Source of the DNA: Apteryx mantelli
Lineage: Eukaryota > Chordata > Aves > Apterygiformes > Apterygidae
Assembly: GCF_036417845.1 (NCBI RefSeq)
Contig: NC_089980.1
Coordinates: 44,328,501-44,392,500, forward strand
DNA: 64,000 nucleotides
Direction: 5' to 3'
In this document: positions 1 through 10,813 of the stretch, piece by piece
Layout of the letters: each line of letters opens with the position of its first letter
Numbering within the stretch: the stretch's first letter is position 1
Made by a program: the position numbers and the translations under genes
Notes under the pieces: model-generated
Told to the model about the DNA's origin: nothing
What the model saw: only the letters and a program-made list of their open reading frames with translations
The model's database searches: none

Positions 1-23
1 TGAATGAGAATAGTGGGTCTTAC

Positions 24-63
24 CTCATCTCCCAGATCTGCTGAGATCTCCTCATCCAGCTCC
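24..63 (-). CDS. CAPN11: CAPN11 exon 14: residues 513-526
   Basis: It encodes [13 protein letters not shown], the acidic linker before the penta-EF-hand domain. The acceptor is CCCCAG and the donor GTAAGA at 23. The remaining exons lie beyond position 1. Confidence 0.88.
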
Positions 64-3000
64 CTGGGGGCACAAAGGGGGAAACAGTGATGAGAGGGTG
101 GTAGGTCCCCAGCCAGCAGGCTGCCTGCAGAGGAGGAGTCTCCCACAGCTCAAGGGTCCCCCTTGCCCAGGCAGGCTGGCCTGTGCTGTGATGTCCCCCT
201 GGCCAGGCCAGGGGCTGAGATGCAGCAGCAGGCTTTGAGGAAGGGACTCACGCTGTGTCTGACTGCTTCTCGGTGAAGACCCGCAAGACGAAGTCGGCCT
301 CCTTGTGTGGCTCAAAGGTGGAGGGCACAACGATGTACTCTCCGGGAGGCAGCCGGATCTGGTTGCTCACCTCCCGCAGGTTGATGAAGGTCTCAGATCG
401 TGCCCGTGACTGGTTTCGCAGGAAGAAGTCCTTCTTCATGTGCACGTTCTGACAGCCCTGAGCCTGGGGGGGCAAATGCACCCATGGACAATGGCCCAGC
501 CAGCAGCCACAGAGGGGGATCTGCAGGGAGCAGGGTGACCAAAACCTGCCCAATGGGGCAGAACATGCCCTGCCCCAGCCAGTCAACTCAGCAGCTCCTG
601 CTGTAATGGGTCAGCCCAACTTGGCTCCACGCCATGGAGCAAGGTGGCAGCCCAGCAGCACCGGCACACTGTGGCCCAGCCTCACCCACGCAGCACACTG
701 AGCTGGTATGGAGGCACGGTCCTGCTGCCCCCCAGCCCAGCAGCTGCTCTGCAGAGAGCAGAGAGCCCCTTGAGGTCCTGCCTGGTGTGACTCATCCTCC
801 TGGCACAAGGGTGCCCAGCACCCTTTAGCACCCAGCCACTGCCAGGGCAATGGAAACTCCCATGCCAGGGGGTATGCATGCATGTTTGTGTGCATCAACC
901 CCTTCCTGCCCACTTCTGTGCTCCTCTCCAAGAGGCAGTAAAGTCCAGTGGCTCAGGACATACCTCTTCAGGGACCTGCAGAGAGGAGAGAAGAGGGAAA
1001 TCAGAACCCCCCATTCCTGTGTATTATCTCTTACAGCAGCAGGGAGCACGGGGTGGGGGGCAAGGATTTGGTGGGGGGAAGGGGGGGGACTTTAACCCAC
1101 AGTCTGGCTAAAGTAGAAGAGAAAGGTGTCCTTGAGAATCATGGTGCCAGTCCCATGAGGGACTGGCAGGGCTAAGCTGGTCCCAAGGAAGCAGCAACAG
1201 GGTGGGGGGTTACCTCGTAGACAGCGAAGCCGATGGTGTGCATGTCGCCGCCCACCCGCCGCTCCCTCCGCCGATGCTTCTGCATCAGGGCCACTAGGAA
1301 GCTGCAGGCTACCTCGTCATCCCCAGGGTCGTCATCCTCTTCCAGGAGCTTGATCTTAAACTGGGGGTTGATCCAGAATGTGGCTGGGAGGGAAGGAGGG
1401 ACACGCGGATGAGACACCTGGCTCATTCCCTGCCGAGCTGTGTGGCTGCTCACCTGGGAGCAAAGGTGTGGGAGGGAGAGGTACCTGGGTGATTCCTGCA
1501 GCCCCCGGCCGTGCTCCCCCGGCGCCATGTGCCTTCAAACACCTGTGTGTGCCACTTGCTCAGCTCATCCTTGGTGAGAGCGTCGGGGGTTAGGTTACAG
1601 ATCTCCAGCCTGGAGAACTCTCTCATGAAGTCTCGGAAAGACATCCTGCAGGAGGCAGAGCAGGGGCTAAGGCCAGAGCACAGCTGGGGAGGGAGGGAGG
1701 AGGAAAGCAAGAAGCTCTGAACTCAGCAACTGGTACTTTTATTAGGTGAAAAAAGGAGAGGGGAACTACCCCAGGCTCCTTTCTCAGGGGACTCAGATGC
1801 CCTTTCAGGAACAGCCTCTGTCCAGCCCCTTCACCTCCAGGGGCTGGCTCTCTGGCTCTCCTTCTCAGAAAGGAAGAGATGCATTAATTTGAAAGGAAAG
1901 AGGGCAGAGCAGGGACAACAGTCCCTGCAGAGATGCAAGCTCCCTGCCTATCTCCTTCCATTAAGGCTGGGCATACAGCCACTGCACACACTGGGAGATG
2001 ACCATCCCTCCTGCCAGACCACTCTTTCTGAACACAGTTACTCTTTGACTTTCCAAAAAAATCCTGCAGCACAGTGTCCCACATCAGACTTTCAATGTTT
2101 GCCTAAGCTGGTTGCTTGATATTTCCACTGGGGACCCCTTTGTTCTTGTGGCTTAAGAAGTACTAAGCAACTCCTTCCTATTCACTCTGCACTTCCAGCC
2201 CCTTTCCCAGAGTTCAGCTTCCCCTTGTGACTACCACAAAACACAGAGGCAACATTTTTGGAGAATTAAGTGAGACCAAGATCTTTTACTCTGAGCAGTA
2301 ATAGCTCATTTAGAGCCCACTGCTGGGTTTGTGGCATAAGGGATGTTTGTCCTTCCTAGGCATTAATTTGGATTTAGTTGTCCTGAATTTCCTTGAGGGA
2401 AAGGAAATTATTAACTAGATCAGATAAGAAAAAAGTTAACAGGCTCTCCAGTAACAGAAATGCAGCTAATAAAGACAGGTCGTAGGTTTCAGGAGAAGTT
2501 GGACTGCAGAGTCTCCCCCGGCTCCTCTGCTTTTTTCCAAGGTGGACGCTGAAAAACAGGAGCACTTCTCTCCAGCACTCACCAGAACTCTCCATCCTCC
2601 ATCTTCAACTGCAGTTCTTCTCTGTCACTGGGGTCAATGTTGTCCCACTCAGAGGAACTGGCACAGCAGGAGGGAGACAATTAGACAAGGACTTCTTAAG
2701 GTAAACTGAGACATTCCCAGCGCTATGCACTTCACAGATGGCCCTCAATGGACCCCCTCTCCAATGCAAAGGGCACTGCATGCTATGAACTACCTGTTGG
2801 CAGTGCCATGCAAGAGGTGCCTGCTTGTTTTGTGCACAATGTCAGCTGGCCTGCCAGCAGCAGGACTGAAGTCCCACATAGTGAGCTCACCCATCGCTCC
2901 AGGCTCCGGTCCACTCCACCTGACCCCAGGGGTTCCTGATGCGGATGAGCTGTTCCTGCTGACCCCGGTAGTTCACCTGCCAGAAATCAGATACAAGATG

Positions 3001-6000
3001 CTAAACCCATGCTGCTGGCCACACCATTTTATTTCTATCATAGCCCCATGCAGCCAACTCACATCTCTGAAGGCTGTGACAGAATAGGCATGGCCCTTCA
3101 CCAGCTTCTTGAAGGTCACTGCTTCCATATCAAAGGCACTTGTGATCTGAGGAGAATGTGTAAAGCTTAAGTGAATGAGATTAATTCATGTCATCCTATC
3201 CCAACCCCTTCCCAGCAGGGGCTTTGTCCAGAGAATCACCCTTGCTTTGCAATGCTCCAGCAAAGGGAAGGAGCAGGTACCAGCCACTTGTGTTCAAAGG
3301 CTGTTGGATGAGGACAATTTAAAGACAGACTCCCTGCTGGAGGGCCCAGAGAGCCATCAGGGAATGTCCCAAACTTCAGAAAAACATGAAAAGGATTTTG
3401 TGCTTCCCAAAACACAGTGCTGTCATCAGCAACACAGAAATATTGTCCATGCAAGCTACAAATCCCAGAACGTGTTACCCAATGGATCATGGTGGTGCAC
3501 AGAGATTGCTGTAAGCAACAGTCTCTTGTAGAAAATGTGTAGACTCCAGCCATGCATATAATACTGGCAGCAGACCTTAGATCCTGGCAAGCTGCTAAAC
3601 GTGGCTGGATTGCATTTGGTCCCACACAGATTTGCAAATCCAAGGGGTACCACCAGCAGTGGTGATGGGGACAACGCACTGCATTGCTTGCGGATGGAAA
3701 GGGAGTGGATGGAAAATGCAAGAGTAGCTAATTTGCAGATGTTGACACAAGACATGGCCAGAGTGGTAGGCTGAGCCTCACCCATCTCAACTCCAGACTA
3801 TTGAACATTTCCAACTACACCAAAATGAGACCTTTTTAGCAGCTAAACTGTAGCCCCTTACGTTGTGCCCACTGGCTTGTCATGCTTGCTCTGAAAAGGA
3901 TGCCCCAACACGATGGGGAAGAAGTAACCTCCTGCCTAGTATCACAGCTAAGGGACTGCCAGCACAGGATTTTGGCATCCCGGAGGAAAGTTGTGAGGCC
4001 TCGCCTTGGCCATTACTGGAGGAGAGTGCTCCTCTTTGAGGAGCAGTGCATCACTTACATCAATGGAGCAGCCCAGCAGGGACCCCCTCTCCAGTGCCTT
4101 GCGGATGATGTGGCCCATGTTGCGTGGCGGCCGTTTGAGGTCATACATCTCTGCCACACCACCGGTGAAGTCCTCAAAGCCCTCAGTGGTGCTGCCCCCG
4201 GAGAGTGACTCGTAGCAGCCATTCAGCCTGAGCACCAGAGGGTACAAGAGGGGTATGCAAGGTGACAGGGACACCCCACACTGCTGCTTCCCAGGCACCC
4301 TGCAAAACCAGGGCCAGGGAGAGAAGAGACCTCCCCGCCACACTCCTGTCTCCCCCCACCAGCAAGGCACCCATCCATCCTCATGCCCACTGCAGCAGGA
4401 CTCACTTGGCATAGGCCTTCTCCAGCAGAGCACTCCAGAACTCTGTGCACTCTGCTGAATGCACAAACAGGAGCTCCCCATCCTTGGTGGGCAGCTGGTC
4501 ATCAACCACCACGTCCACCCACTCGCCAAACTGCCAGATCTGGGGAGGAAAGTGGGGTGAGTGGTCCAGAGGTACGCTGGGCAGCACCACGCTCCCTGGA
4601 TAACCCTACCCCAGAGGGATGTGCTCAGACCATAGCCTGTAGGACAGCCCATCCTGCTCCCAGCCCACCCCCGGGCTGGCAAAGTCCCACTGCGGAGGGC
4701 CAGGAGCTCCCAGCCTACCTGGAAGTGGAAGATGCCAGCATAATCCTCCTGAAAGCTCTGCCCGTGGGGCACCACGCGGTGCAGGAGTTCCTCATTGAGC
4801 GTGAGGGAGCCAATGGCAGCCAGCAACCAGCAGTCGCCTAGGGAAGGAGAAGGAGCCAGTGAGAGGCATGTGCTGCCATGCCAGCTCACTGCCACCTCCG
4901 TAGTTGGGGGGGGCAACAGTGATGCCAGGCCATGTATGGGCCAGCAGCACACCAGTTTGGGGCCCCTGAGTTCAATAAGTGCATGGGGAAACTGGAAAAG
5001 GTCCAGCAGAAGGATATCAAGCTGGTGAGAGGTGCGTGCCCTGTGAGAGGAGGCTCAGGGAGCTGGGCTTGTTCAGCCTGCTAAGGTCAGGCAGCACCCA
5101 CTTCCCAAGCATGTCCCGTGGGGTCTCTGGGGACGCCAAGCCCCTGGGAACGCTGGCAGGGAGCCCACATACCAGCTCTGCGGGCACTCTCCTGACCTGG
5201 CACGCTGCCAGCATCCCTCCATGCTGCCCCTCAGCTGTGCCCATCTTGCTGTTTTGGTCTTGAACCTCTCTGGGGTCTCCATTACCATCCCACACCCCTG
5301 CCCCACATCCAGCGTTGCCAACACCCCTCACTCCTAGCCTACCTAGAGTAATAGCAGGTGCTCAGAGAGAAGAATTAGATCAAGGCATGCAGGGAATGAC
5401 CCCCCTGATCTGCAGCCTGTCTCTGGACCATCATATATGGTCAGCATCAACAGCTCCTTTCTGCAGTCATTTATCAAGACCATCTTGGGTCTCATTTGTA
5501 GAGCTGCCCTCCACGCCCATCATCTTGGGACAGCAAGTTCTGCAGTGCAACTGCACTTTGCATTTAAAGAAAAAAATTTTTTTTTTCTTCCTTGTTTTCA
5601 GTCACTGAGCAAGAGGCTTAAAACACTGCCGCTCCAACTTCTCAGGATGCAAGAAGTAACACTGCATATTTCCTTCCAAGTGCTCTTAACCACAAGCGCT
5701 GCTTTAGGCCAGTACTGCTCTTTAAATTCTTTACCCTGGCTCCCCTTTCTCTTTTGCCTTTAAAACCTGTCATACTTTAGCCTCTAGCCTGGATAACCTG
5801 TGCTGTGGTTTGACAAAATGGCATTTCTGGCTTTGGCCTCTTAATGACCAATTAAAAAACACCACAGTGCTCTGTGCCATTACTTGCTCCAGCTACTGCC
5901 TCAAGTTTGTTTAAATAACCTGGATGCATTAAATGTTGTCAGTCCTGAAACTGGTGAGCTATGCTAAGGTGCCTGATATTCACAAAGTGCCCAACTTGAT

Positions 6001-7329
6001 CTGGATCAGGAACATCTCCCTGTCTCAGTACCTTTGCTGCCCCCAGGCTTGGGGGTCACTCCTGGAAAGAGGAGGAATCACTATTTGTACTACGTAGCTC
6101 TCCTTTCAATTCTCTTCTGCCACACAGTGCTGCTTTGCAAGCACTTTGTCATGACTAGCACCTCCCCACCTCAGTTTGTTACTCCCCACTGTCATCTCTC
6201 ACTATCTATGAAGGGAGAGAGCTGCTTGGAGCAGCTCCTGGCGTTGTTGTCAGTGTGTCAGGAACAGATCCACCCAGCATCTCCCCTGATCTTAGCACAG
6301 TCAGGCTGTACATCCATCAACCCATGCTCACGGGCTCCTAACCTGGCGCCAGCAGAAGCCACAAAGCATCCCCCACCTTCCACAGTTACCACAGTACTAA
6401 ACAGGAGGGGAGTCTTGGGTACAGAGATGAGGGTGCACAGGCTGAAATGAAAATGCTCTGTATGGGCCTGCGGAAAGGTGCTGTGAAACCAGCCCATTCT
6501 CAGCATGTGCCTTACACAAACACCTCTTCTCCAACCATGTCAACCCTATGCAGCTGCTGTTCTCTAGACCAAGGGCTGGGGACAGATCTCCAGCACTTAC
6601 CCAGAGCCCCCTGGCAGATATCTGTCCGTGTTGCACCACCAACGATGAACTGAGGGTCATCCACTAATTCCTGCAGGAGGAAGAGAAAACTGGATGCTAG
6701 TGATGGATCTAGCAGGGCCTGTGCTTCTGCAGGGCTGGCACCAGTGGTACCCTGGGTTACACACCCTCAAAAGCCCCAGTTGCTGAAGGCAACACATCCA
6801 CGCCATGCTGTCTAGAAGCAATGACATAGCCCACCCATTCCAAAGCCCAAGGTCTGCTGCCCAGCAGGAAAAAAGGCTTGCTAGACATAATATTCTTCTG
6901 AGCCAACACTCACTAAGCATTGCCCTAATCCCTTGGGAAAGGAGGTTATGAAGCACTTGAGAGATTTGGAGCGTGGTGACCAGCAGGCCAGTGCCAAGCT
7001 GCAGCTTGGCAAACCATGTTAGTGCAGATATTGCAGATGAGGGCCACCAGCCCAACCCGAGGAGAAGCAAGCCTGATACTTACTGAAGGACGCTTCCATT
7101 CCACCCCCCGCGTCTTGCTGGAGTGCGGCCCCAACTCCTTGAAGCCAAGGGCAGAGGGAGAAGCAGGGAACTGGGGGTCCCTAAAGAGGGTACCACTCTC
7201 AAGACACTCCTGCTTGAGGGCCTCATAGTCCTGGTTGAGGTACTTGATGGCATTATGGTGCTGGCCAACCCCCTCTGCTTTCAGGCGGTCCCTCTGCAGC
7301 CGGGCAGCAATTCCCCCGAAGGGCATCAT
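24..7329 (-). CDS. CAPN11: Calpain catalytic subunit, CAPN11 (avian mu/m-calpain), partial: residues 1-526
   Basis: Calcium-dependent cytosolic cysteine protease of the classical calpain family, which makes limited cuts in cytoskeletal and signalling proteins. Thirteen coding exons join with matching phases: 7084-7329, 6601-6670, 4719-4837, 4406-4539, 4059-4227, 3063-3146, 2891-2976, 2583-2657, 1485-1645, 1214-1383, 964-975, 252-463 and 24-63. Start is the double Met at 7329 (G at -3), giving [12 protein letters not shown]. The protease core holds Cys108 (in GALGDCWLL), His265 (in VKGHAYSV) and Asn289 (in RNPWG), so the triad is complete. The C2-like domain follows ([23 protein letters not shown]). 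The penta-EF-hand domain of this ~700-residue family is missing only because the window ends. CAPN11 is preferred over CAPN1/CAPN2 because the sequence is close to the chicken mu/m-calpain as I remember it, and because TMEM63B lies just upstream in the same orientation, as in human. In mammals CAPN11 is testis-restricted, while the bird gene is broadly expressed (known of the family). No frameshift or stop is seen. Confidence 0.93.
252..463 (-). CDS. CAPN11: CAPN11 exon 13: residues 443-513
   Basis: It encodes the second half of the C2-like domain, including [36 protein letters not shown] and [13 protein letters not shown]. The acceptor is CCCCAG and the donor GTGAGT. Confidence 0.93.
964..975 (-). 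CDS. CAPN11: CAPN11 exon 12: 12-nt micro-exon, residues 439-442 (VPEE)
   Basis: Four codons (VPEE) lie between a TCTGCAG acceptor and a GTATGT donor. They join FAVYE in exon 11 to AQGCQNVH in exon 13 in frame. I recall a 12-nt exon at this place in other classical calpain genes. It is too short for ORF or similarity searches to find alone. Confidence 0.9.
1214..1383 (-). CDS. CAPN11: CAPN11 exon 11: residues 382-438
   Basis: It encodes [12 protein letters not shown], the acidic loop [12 protein letters not shown], then [12 protein letters not shown] of the C2-like domain. The acidic loop is a known regulatory calcium-sensing surface in calpains. The donor is GTAACC. Confidence 0.93.
1485..1645 (-). 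CDS. CAPN11: CAPN11 exon 10: residues 328-382
   Basis: It encodes [20 protein letters not shown] through [16 protein letters not shown], joining PC2 to the C2-like domain. The donor GTACCT is poorer than its neighbours (A at +3, C at +4), but the phase fits the next exon. Confidence 0.92.
1646..2582 (-). other. CAPN11 intron between exons 9 and 10
   Basis: This is 937 bp of intron. Apart from the splice signals I recognise no repeat, RNA gene or coding sequence in it. Confidence 0.8.
2583..2657 (-). CDS. CAPN11: CAPN11 exon 9: residues 303-328
   Basis: It encodes [16 protein letters not shown] then LKMEDGEFW at the end of protease domain PC2. The donor is GTGAGT. Confidence 0.92.
2891..2976 (-). 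CDS. CAPN11: CAPN11 exon 8: residues 275-303, catalytic asparagine
   Basis: It encodes [18 protein letters not shown] and on to EWTGAWSDG. Asn289 in RNPWG completes the triad. The donor is GTGAGC. Confidence 0.92.
3063..3146 (-). CDS. CAPN11: CAPN11 exon 7: residues 247-274, catalytic histidine
   Basis: It encodes [19 protein letters not shown] followed by AYSVTAFRD, and His265 is the active-site base. It is exactly 28 codons, phase 0 on both sides. The acceptor is CCTCAG and the donor GTGAGT. Confidence 0.93.
3147..4058 (-). other. CAPN11 intron between exons 6 and 7
   Basis: This is 912 bp of intron. I see no recognisable repeat or coding signal. The open frame on the minus strand near 3236-3721 has no family signature. 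Confidence 0.8.
4059..4227 (-). CDS. CAPN11: CAPN11 exon 6: residues 190-246
   Basis: It encodes [20 protein letters not shown] and on to LLGCSID, the PC1/PC2 boundary. The donor is GTAAGT. Confidence 0.93.
4406..4539 (-). CDS. CAPN11: CAPN11 exon 5: residues 146-190
   Basis: It encodes [14 protein letters not shown] through [12 protein letters not shown] of protease domain PC1. The acceptor is CCCCAG and the donor GTGAGT. Residue 160 is Gln (DDQLPTKDG) where relatives that I recall have Leu or Arg. Confidence 0.93.
4719..4837 (-). CDS. CAPN11: CAPN11 exon 4: residues 106-145, catalytic cysteine
   Basis: It carries [13 protein letters not shown] with the nucleophile Cys108, then [10 protein letters not shown]. 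The acceptor is CCTAG and the donor GTAGGC, with a phase 0 end. Confidence 0.93.
4960..5100 (+). mobile_element. CR1-type LINE fragment
   Basis: The stretch around 5016-5090 (AAGCTGGTGAGAGG, then AGGAGGCTCAGGGAGCTGGG and TTGTTCAGCCTG) matches the familiar 3' part of avian CR1 consensus sequences. It is truncated on both sides and lies in the intron between CAPN11 exons 3 and 4. CR1 is the dominant LINE of birds, crocodilians and turtles. Confidence 0.75.
5101..6600 (-). other. Rest of the CAPN11 intron between exons 3 and 4
   Basis: Apart from the two CR1-like stretches I see an A7/T10 junction near 5570-5588 and otherwise unremarkable intron sequence without coding or RNA signatures. Confidence 0.6.
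5410..5700 (-). mobile_element. Possible old CR1/L3-like fragment, antisense
   Basis: The order GTTCTGCAGTGCAACTGC, then AAAGAAAAAA/TTCTTCCTTGTTTT and AAAACACTGCCGC resembles the reverse complement of old CR1/L3 3' regions. Divergence is high, so this is a pattern match from memory only. Confidence 0.35.
6601..6670 (-). CDS. CAPN11: CAPN11 exon 3: residues 83-106
   Basis: It encodes [20 protein letters not shown] and the start of GALG, just before the catalytic Cys. The acceptor is CTGCAG and the donor GTAAGT. It ends in phase 1, splitting Gly106. Confidence 0.93.
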
Positions 7330-7366
7330 GACTGGGCACAAGCAGCACTTCCTTCAGCTCCACTCC
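7084..7366 (-). CDS. CAPN11: CAPN11 exon 2 (first coding exon): 37 nt 5' UTR plus residues 1-82
   Basis: The acceptor is TTGCAG before 7366 and the donor GTAAGT lies at 7083. Coding starts at 7329. It encodes the N-terminal anchor helix and the start of protease domain PC1 (ALGFKELGP). The codon 12 nt upstream in frame is TTG, not ATG, so the MM start is used. Confidence 0.92.
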
Positions 7367-8179
7367 CTGCAACGAAACAGGCACCACGAGGCTGAGGCAG
7401 GGCCCCCTGATAGAGAGGGAGGGGTGGTCCAGGGCACCTAGAAACAAAAAACGTGAGCAACCGCCTGCAGGAATGAGGTTTGCAGCACACGGCAAGGCAA
7501 GAGGTGCAGAGCCAGGGCAGGGAGCCCAGGGCTGGTCAGAGCTAGCACACCCCAGGGGGAAAGTCGGCAGAGTTTCACACAGCACCAGACCGCTGCATGC
7601 AGCTGCTCCTTTGAGGAAGTGGGGGAGACCCAGTTTCCCATCTCCTCCACAATGGAACCTCCTCCATCAGCATTGCTCCGAGGCAGCGCGAGCAGAGCCC
7701 AGCTGAGCCACCAGCACGAAAAGCACCCCTGGGTGAGCGTGCATGCTGCAAGGATCTCCCTGTATCCCATCCCCAACACAGACTGCAGTGCTTCTCTGCG
7801 CAGAACTAGGTCATGGTCTCCCACCCAGCCTGTCATGTTCCCACCGTCTTTAGCATAAGCTGAACAAGGAGAGTGGCGCTGATCCCAGCCTGGAAGGAGA
7901 TGGAGATGGGGAGCAGCCTGCCGGCAGCACTGCAGAGTACTCTCCAGCTCCCCAGCACACAATGGCTGAGCACAGAGGAATTTCAGGCACTTTCCACCTC
8001 CAGAAGCATCTCCTCCAAGCTGCCAGCCTGGCCGTGCTCCTGGCTGCTGCCCATCTCTTATCTGGGCCTCTCCAGGGCATTCCCTGTAGGACTTGGGCGC
8101 TCCCACCCCGATCTCCTCAGCACGGCTGTCTGGACGGGGCAGACTCTCCCTGCCCTGGTTTGTGACTCCTCCGTGCACA

Positions 8180-8500
8180 TCCCAGCCGGGAAGGTGTCAG
8201 CAGCTGCCGTGCTGTGCCCGGAGCGCCTCTCTCGCGCTCAGAGAGGCTGCGGCTGCCTGAGCACTGAGTCAATAGAGGCGAGGGAAGGGAAGGGAGGAGC
8301 CCGGGGGGGGGGGGGGCAGAGACAGCGCCTATCTGTGGGACACGCAGAGGGAAGGAAGAGGCGGGACAGCCCTTCCCCAGAGCGCAGGGTGACTCAAGCA
8401 TCGCTCACCGCGAGCGGGCTTCTGGGAAGCCGTGTCCCGCGCTGGGCAGCGCTCCCCACGCACAACAGGCACCAACGAGGAGCCTCCCGAGACATTTGCC
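8180..8500 (-). promoter_or_regulatory. GC-rich intronic element with two AP-1 sites; possible second CAPN11 promoter
   Basis: A local CpG-enriched patch lies inside CAPN11 intron 1. It holds TGAGTCA (8265-8271), TGACTCA (8390-8396), a G14 run (8303-8316) and, on the minus strand, the donor-like GCG|GTGAGC with GT at 8408-8407. A transcript starting just above 8409 could splice straight to exon 2 at 7366. This is inference; there is no clear TATA box. Confidence 0.35.
8303..8316. repeat. G14 homopolymer
   Basis: An uninterrupted run of 14 G in CAPN11 intron 1, about 30 bp from the AP-1 site at 8265. Confidence 0.95.
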
Positions 8501-10770
8501 TGTCTCCTCAGGCACCCCCACCGTCCTTGGCTGGACCAGAGGGACAGAGGCTGTCCTGCAAAGAGGACAGGAGGGCAGCAGGGTGCTGCGGTGTGAGGAG
8601 CACACCTGGCCCAGGAGACCAGGGCAGGCCAAACCCCACCAGGCCTCCCCGCTGCTCCAGCCTCTCGTCCTGGCAAAGTCTTGTCCCAGCAAAGGTCCTG
8701 CAGTGTCCCTTCCTCCTGGTGGGTTTAACCAGCAGCAGCTTACACCCGGGCCCTCCAAACCGGCATGACGCAGCTCTCCTACACGTCTGGCCCTATGGCC
8801 CTGCCCTGCTCCACCCACTCAGCAAGGCAAGCCCTAACACTGCTCCCAGCTACATTCAGCCCCGCTTGGCAACCCACAGTGCCAAGGGCTAGCACTGACA
8901 CCCAAGGCCTGTGAAGCAGGTGCCATCACCATGGGCCCACTGGAGTTGTGGCTTACCTTGTCCCCCCTACCCCAAGGTATCTCAGCTCCACCTCACGCAC
9001 AGCAGGGCTAACCTTCCCAACACTCCTTCCCAGCACAGCAGGGTACAACCTGGCTCTGAAGGGGTATCTCTCCTTAACCTGGAAGTACTGTGATAATTAG
9101 GGGATGGCAGGCAACACTGAAAGGGGTGCAAGCTCTTGGCATGTGCTTTGCTATTGGTGGGGTATAAGGTGGGAAAGCAGGGTTCCTAATCCAAGGAACT
9201 ACCCAGAAGCTTTTCTGGGGGAGAATCCACTCTTTCCCATTGCTCCTTCTGCTCTGGGATGCCCTAAACCCATTGCCTTTCTCCAAGGTGGTATCACCCC
9301 TCTTCTTCCCTCTACGGACAGCCCCAATCCCATGCCTGCCCCAGAAGCCACCACTCTGAGCATCCCACATCATCTCCTCCCTCCGACTTCCAGTTTGGCT
9401 CCATTTTGCACCCAAGACCCCTACAGCCTCTCACTCTCCCAGCGGTGAGGACTGTCTTTCCCAGAGAGCTGGTGGGATACTTCCTCCCATCTGAATGGCT
9501 AGGCAGAGCTCAGCAGGACTGTGGGAGGAGGTATCCCAAACACAGCCATCCACACAGCCTTCAGCTCCTGCCTCACGACTTCCTCAGCTTCCTGCCTTGC
9601 CGTGCTCTGGCAGGCCCAGATATGGCTGCAGGTGTGCTTGGCAGGATGTGCTAATCCCAGGCTGAGCAGCATCCCTGGGGCATGGAGAACGCCTTGTATC
9701 TGGTCCCACCTCCAGCAAAACCTTGGCTTGGCATCAATCCACCTAGGCCATGGACCCTGCCAGGGCTCACCGCTGCGCTGGAGGGCATGAGTGTCAGGGT
9801 TTAACACTGCAGGAGCATCCCTCACCAGCTCCCTCTCCAGAGGGCTCAACGCCTGAGGTCTTGAGGATGCACAAGTAACCAGCACCCACCTCTCAGTTAC
9901 TCCCTAACTCTCAGCACCAAAATTGCTGGCATCACCTCTCCTCTCCTCTCCTTCCCCCTAGGCAAAGCAGTTACATCTGCAAAGTTAACTCACACACCAC
10001 AACCTGCCAGAGGATATGGAAACTCTCCCTCCCTGCAACCTGCAGGCTGCCTGCAGCCTCTCCCAACCTGTCTTCAGGCCTCTCTGTTCACTTGTATTTT
10101 CCTCACCCACATCTGCCCCCATGAAGGGATCAGTGGTCCCCCCTCGGCCTCTCTGCCCTGCCCCCAGGGACTAGACGAGGCCTTGGACATGCTGAGCTCT
10201 GTGCAGCTGGGACAGGGGCACCATGCAAGTTATTCTTAGCCCTGTTACTCAAAATACTCTGGAAGGCTGTGCTCTCCACAGACAGAAAAATAAAGAACGG
10301 TGGCAGACCGAGGTCACGCAAGCGCAGAAGGAGCATTTCAGACCCGAGGCTGGGACAGGGACCAGACTAGTTCTTAAACAAGCAGGGTGAGAATAAGTCA
10401 CTGGAGAGGCCTTTCCCATGCTGATGCTGACAGACACAGTAGGTCCTCTAAGTGGGAGGAAAAGTTACACAGCAACTCAGAGAAAAAACAAGCCCATTAG
10501 CCCTCCAGGATAGCCCATGCCACCTTTCCAAGCCAGGCAGCATCCAACCATGATATGATGCTTTCTAGCATCAGACATCTTTGATCCCTAGATTGGATCA
10601 GAAAGACACGTTGGTCCCCACAAGGCCATGATACCTGGCACACCTTAGGGCATACAGAAAAACTGGGGTCTCCTGTACAGCATCAACCCTGAGGCCCATC
10701 CAAAATCTCTGCAGACCTCCAGGTCAACAGCTGCACTCAGAGACCAGAGATCAGGGCAGGGTATAATGGA

Positions 10771-10813
10771 CCAGAGTGGAGCTTCCACCAGTCCTGGCCC
10801 AGCGCTGGTGAAG
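10771..10813 (+). repeat. 43-bp repeated block, copy 1
   Basis: It shares 39 of 43 positions with 13241-13283, without gaps. All four differences are transitions. The shared core is TTCCACCAGTCCTGGCCCA. The family is unknown. Confidence 0.8.

Noticed and set aside
24..7329. CAPN1 or CAPN2 instead of CAPN11
   Set aside because: Segments such as [17 protein letters not shown] and [19 protein letters not shown] fit the chicken mu/m-calpain better than CAPN1 or CAPN2, and the TMEM63B neighbour supports CAPN11.
7873..8892. Plus-strand open frame of 339 codons in CAPN11 intron 1
   Set aside because: No recognisable family, Ser/Pro/Leu-rich chance composition, and no supporting splice or promoter structure on the plus strand.
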